In this document: positions 60,041-64,000 of the stretch, piece by piece
Layout: every line of letters starts with the position of its first letter
Numbering within the stretch: position 1 is the first letter of the stretch
Source: Begonia masoniana
Taxonomy: Eukaryota; Streptophyta; Magnoliopsida; Cucurbitales; Begoniaceae
Reading direction: 5' to 3'
NCBI GenBank assembly: GCA_022432975.1
Contig: CM039512.1
Coordinates: 31,657,574 to 31,721,573, forward strand
Length of the DNA: 64,000 nucleotides
The notes under the pieces: model-generated
Database searches by the model: none
What the model was told of the DNA's origin: nothing
What the model saw: the letters and a program-made list of their open reading frames with translations, nothing else
Translations under genes and position numbers: made by a program

Positions 60041-62604
60041 TATTTTACGTTTAGAAACATTTGGGGTGTGAAGGAGGCGCTGAGCGCACGCTGCTAGGGG
60101 AACCCAAGCGATCGATCGGCGCTGGGCGCCGATCGATCGCCGTGCGCGCTGGGGAGCCATCGCTTAGGCAGAGAGCCCACCGATCGATCGGTGCCAAGCG
60201 CCAATCGATCGGTGCCAAGCGTCGATCGATCGGCGCTCTGCGCGCAGCAGTAGCGCGCAGAGCGCATGCTGTTCGGGCGACGCGCGCGCTGAACAACCCG
60301 AGCCAAATGACTTTTTTTTTTTTTAAATGACTTTTCAAAATATTTTTCAACCCGACTTTTTACGATACTTTTTAAATGTATTTTACAAGCGACCCCCACG
60401 TATTTCAAAGGATTTTAGGTATCCAAAAACCGAGTCGACATTTTATCAAAAAATGGTTTTAGCCTCGTTTTAAATGTTTTAAAAGTCGAAATATTTTACG
60501 CCCAAAATGTCTAAGTCAAATTTAGACCCTAAAGGTCGATAGAGGTGGGTCAATTGTCTGAGTCAGTTTTTTTTAAAGTGTTAAGTAAAAATGAAAAATT
60601 TTATGTGAAAAATACGAGAGCTTAGGTCAAAGTTGAGTCAACGTCCAGGGATGTCCTGTGACGGCCTGGAGTGGATTTGGGTCGTTACAGTCCTTCAAAT
60701 TCGTTTGTACGAAACAAATTCGGTATAAATGCAATGTACATTTTATTGAAATTTGGACGCCAAAAATTTAAGACTTTAAGAAATAGAGCGAAAAAGGAGT
60801 TAAAACGTACGAGATTTCGAGCAAAAATTCGAATTAAATCACTAAGTTTCTTCAAGAAGCTACCTCTATCCATGTTGCCAAACACCTCAACTACCCACTC
60901 CTTTTTCTCTCACGTTGAAACTCATCAGCAGACAAACCCTCCCTCTTTCCATTTTATTTCCACTTCTTCATCATCTTATCCACGCAAGGATCGCGACCTC
61001 CCTACTATGGCGATTTCCTCTCCACACCAAACTTTGGTTTTGGAAGATTAAGGTGAGAAAAACTTTGGTTTATAAGTGGAATAGAGTAGTTGATGATTGT
61101 TATGGGTTTTGAATGGAAGATTGGTAAACCCTAGATGAAGTCCAAAAATTCTAAATTTTTGATCATTTCCTTCAATTGTTAAATGCTTATTGATGTTATG
61201 TAAATGCGTAGGGAGTTTATATGGATGGATAATGGATGGGTATGTATGTTTGGACAAAATACGGGGCAGTCCACGATTTTGAATTTCTGTCCCTAATTCC
61301 GATTTGGTTTTATAAACGAATGATTTTATGACAAACTAGACATTATGAAGTTTCTGAAACATTTTGAATCATAAAAAATGGATAAAAAAACTAAGTGAGA
61401 TATAAAGGTTTAAAGTGGAACCTAAATTGTTGAGGAATGCAAAAATTATGATTGTTGGATTGAAATTTTGTCAATTGACTTGGTTTAAACTAGTTGAATT
61501 GAACATGGATTATGTTTTTCTTAGTTTATTAGTTAGTACCTATGTGATGAGATTGATGGTTCAAGTACACGTGTTATAGGTTCGTGAAAACTCCAAGGAA
61601 AACGTTCAAGGTTTGCTAAATTGCCAAGAACCGAGGTAAGTTTGTATGCATCTATTTGGCCCTTAAGGCCTCCATCACAGAGGTACTAGGATTTTATTCC
61701 TTATGGGGTATGTTGACGAGTAGACAGGTTATAGAACACGTCATAAGTTAAGAGTTATTGTTTTATGTTACTGTCTTGATGAATTGTCTATATTTATACT
61801 TCGAGGACCTGTCTCTTAATTATGTTATGTTTATGCACAATGTATGCTCATGTATCACGTTTTCAAGAAAGTCATGCAAAACGTTTTATACACATGTTGT
61901 AGCACCTGGTTCTATCGAACCAGCCTTTTATTATTAAAGTAATACACTTGACTAGGTAATGAATTAAATAAGGTTATTGAACAACTTGTTAAGGGTATTA
62001 GAGTAATTTACAATGTTCAAAAGTTGAGTAACGTATTTAAGGATAAGGGTTGGGTTTATTGCACTGTAGCCGCCACCCCCCCCTCTCATACTCTTCTCTT
62101 CGGAAACTTTCAGCTCAAGCAGCCGAGCTCTCTAGGCGATTCTCCTCGCTCGGTTCTCCTTCGACTTAGGTAAGTTTCTTTTCCTTATTTCTCTTGTGGT
62201 ATAGTGGTGAAATGCCTGGAGGATTGCAATGTGAGGATTTTGAGGATGCTGAGATTGAGTGTAGATTCGGGTTTTAGCGATAAGTAGGAATGCTCGGGTA
62301 GTAGAGTTTCTAACTAGATTTCTCGAACCGCTGTTTGATATTTTGAAAGGTTTGGTGAAGCCTTGATTTATATTCTGTATGAACTTAGGTGAACAGACCT
62401 CCGAAGTAGCTAGCAACCAGACAGATTTCCAGGAGCCAGGTAAGTAAAGTATTGCTTGTGCCTTCGGGCCTACATCACAAAACAGTAGGTTTATGTATGC
62501 TTGAATGTTTCTATTGTCCATGCATCATATTTTGTTAAAAGTTACGAAAATGAATTTCATGTAAGGAATGGTAAGGTATGAACTGTATGCGACAGACAAG
62601 CTAT

Positions 62605-62790
62605 TAAGGGAACTAATCCACCCCTTAACTTATGAAGGGATTTAGACATTGGGAGAATTGATCCCACTCCCAAGGGAACCATGGGATCAGATCAAGTGTT
62701 AAGGGAATTCATCTGCCCCTTAATTAAGTAGGAGGATGTAGACATTGGGAGAATTGATCCCACTCCCAAGGGAACCATGGGATCAGATCA
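62605..62790. repeat. 96-bp direct repeat, two copies, in R17
   Basis: gacattgggagaattgatcc recurs 96 bases apart (62646 and 62742 measured at acattggg), followed by cactcccaagggaaccatgg. Confidence 0.93.
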
Positions 62791-63520
62791 TGTTATGAAC
62801 GAATGCGTATGCCACTGAGATGAGAAAAATAGAAACTGCATTTTAGGAGTATAAGTTCAGCATTTTACTTCATTCATATACTGCTTTACTTACTTAGCAT
62901 TAGGCTAATAGATGAGTTTTGTGATGTAGGTGAAGAAGTGTTAGCAGGTGTGTCTCCTGATCGTGTTGAGGAATAGTGGACGTTGGAGGAGAGCATTCAG
63001 GCTTCGGCATGGTAACTGATGGGGCGGTTTAGCATGTTGTCTACAGATGTGGAGGTTTAGTGGATAATGATTTAATCGAGTATATGAAGTTTTTAGTAAA
63101 TGAGATTACAGCTATTTGACTTTGTTTTCGAGAATTTCTGATTTTCATGTTTTACTGAATTTGATCAATACAATGACTTGGAGTGTTATGAATGGATTTT
63201 TGGTAAAATGTTTAAGTCTGTTAGATAGTCGAAGCTTTCTCGGGTTATAGACAGTTTGTTTAGTCCATTGGTAGGAATTGAATATTTTTGTATCAGTGGA
63301 TATGTGTAGAGGTTTATTGGCGTTCTGTGGAAGGAAATCGTGTTGATGTCTATCGGAGGAAGGAAGTCTATCGTAGATGTGGTGTGTCCAGTCTGTCGGA
63401 AGATGGAAGTCTATCGGCAAATGCCTTAAGGAGTCATGTGAGAAGCACGTGTCGGCAATTAGTCTATTCGATCGAAGGTGTAGAGTATTAAGTCGTCGAG
63501 TAGTGATCGGCAGGTGGTAG

Positions 63521-64000
63521 TTTGTCGTTTAGTGAATCGGAAGATGTAGAGTAATCTGTTTGTCGTTTAGTGAATCGGAAGATGTAGAGTAATCTGTTTG
63601 TCGTTTAGTGAATCGGAAGATGTAGAGTAATCTGTTTGTCGTTTAGTGAATCGGAAGATGTAGAGTAATCTGTTTGTCGTTTAGTGAATCGGAAGATGTA
63701 GAGTAATCTGTTTGTCGTTTAGTGAATCGGAAGATGTAGAGTAATCTGTTTGTCGTTTAGTGAATCGGAAGATGTAGAGTAATCTGTTTGTCGTTTAGTG
63801 AATCGGAAGATGTAGAGTAATCTGTTTGTCGTTTAGTGAATCGGAAGATGTAGAGTAATCTGTTTTGTCGTTTAGTGAATCGGAAGATGTAGAGTAATCT
63901 GTTTGTCGTTTAGTGAATCGGAAGATGTAGAGTAATCTGTTTGTCGTTTAGTGAATCGGAAGATGTAGAGTAATCTGTTTGTCGTTTAGTGAATCGGAAG
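63521..64000. repeat. 38-bp tandem array at window end
   Basis: gtcgtttagtgaatcggaag recurs every 38 bases for about 12.6 copies, nearly identical, with one extra T near 63864. It continues past the window. It lies where other LTRs hold palindromes or CTACCG arrays. Confidence 0.95.

Larger units (their letters stand above)
24657..60689 (+). mobile_element. R9: solo LTR split by R10, R15 and R16
   Basis: Pieces are 24657-25419, 53445-54339, 56929-57535 and 60046-60689; each of the three insertions has a perfect 5-bp duplication. R9 itself is flanked by gtccc (24652-24656) and gtcct (60690-60694), one mismatch. Its exon-like block is 53862-53907 and a GATGTAG acceptor lies near 57082. Its exon-1 end reads ctctag/gcaaga (about 25238), a GC instead of GT donor. 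A C-rich run lies at 25082-25096. GATCGATCG palindromes lie at 60105-60238. Confidence 0.88.
24621..61897 (+). mobile_element. R8: outermost plus-strand LTR, split by R9 and R17
   Basis: Pieces are 24621-24656 and 60695-61897, starting tgtaacaccc; the candidate left duplication is gttag (24616-24620). A donor-like aag/gtgaga lies near 61050 and the exon-like block at 61580-61635 (56 nt). The near-palindrome ggcccttaaggcc follows. R17 enters at 61898 and the 3' half is not in the window, so I cannot say whether it is solo. Confidence 0.8.
61898..64000 (+). mobile_element. R17: partial plus-strand LTR running off the window, inside R8
   Basis: Starts tgtagcacct; the left flank catgt (61893-61897) is the candidate duplication. 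Donor-like acttag/gtaagt at 62169/62170, exon-like block 62389-62439, acceptor gatgtag near 62930. A 96-bp duplication lies at 62605-62790 and a 38-bp array runs to the window end. I cannot tell whether it is solo or complete. Confidence 0.85.

Overview
The window is plant nuclear DNA with no host protein-coding gene that I can support. Almost all of it is Ty3/gypsy LTR retrotransposons of the Tekay/Del type (chromovirus), inserted into one another. The evidence is Gag with two zinc knuckles, a pol order of protease, RT, RNase H and integrase followed by a C-terminal chromodomain, an initiator-tRNA-Met primer site, LTRs of about 2.3-3 kb that begin TGTAAC or TGTCAC and end TTACA or TCACA, and 5-bp target-site duplications. 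This suggests pericentromeric or similar heterochromatin of a flowering plant; I cannot name the species.

Layout (R1-R17 are my labels). Left block: R1 (1-8147, minus, gag-pol with stops) sits in R2 (LTR fragment 8148-9435, plus). R2 sits in the leader of R3 (minus; visible to 20769). The right LTR of R3 also carries R4 (11160-17190, internally deleted; it holds solo LTR R5, 12287-14791) and solo LTR R6 (17721-20359). Unassigned DNA at 20770-21649 and 24053-24620 is split by solo LTR R7 (21650-24047). Right block: R8 (24621 to beyond 61897, plus) contains R9 (24657-60689), which contains R10 (25425-53439), which contains R11 (27378-49323, minus, gag-pol), which contains R12 (33390-44694, plus, gag only), which contains R13 (39429-42462, minus). 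That is six layers. R14 (49753-52391) lies in R10, R15 (54340-56923) and R16 (57536-60040) lie in R9, and R17 (61898 to the window end) lies in R8. Most junctions are proved by 5-bp duplications that rejoin the interrupted host element.

How the parts work together: R1 and R11 once encoded the full enzyme set but are broken by nonsense codons and frameshifts. R12 keeps only a gag-like frame and would depend on enzymes supplied in trans. Nine LTRs are solo, so LTR-LTR recombination has been frequent. All 18 LTRs complete enough to test share one unusual plan: a short exon-like block of 45-62 nt with an AG acceptor on its left and GTAAG on its right, then a block resembling a branch point and 3' splice site. 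Two hypervariable tandem-repeat zones are layered on this plan, one between the splice-like blocks and one near the LTR 3' end. The most notable structures are this LTR plan, a ten-copy 101-bp array flanked by a perfect 107-bp duplication in R10, a duplication in R11 that gives it a second primer site, and the gag-only R12.
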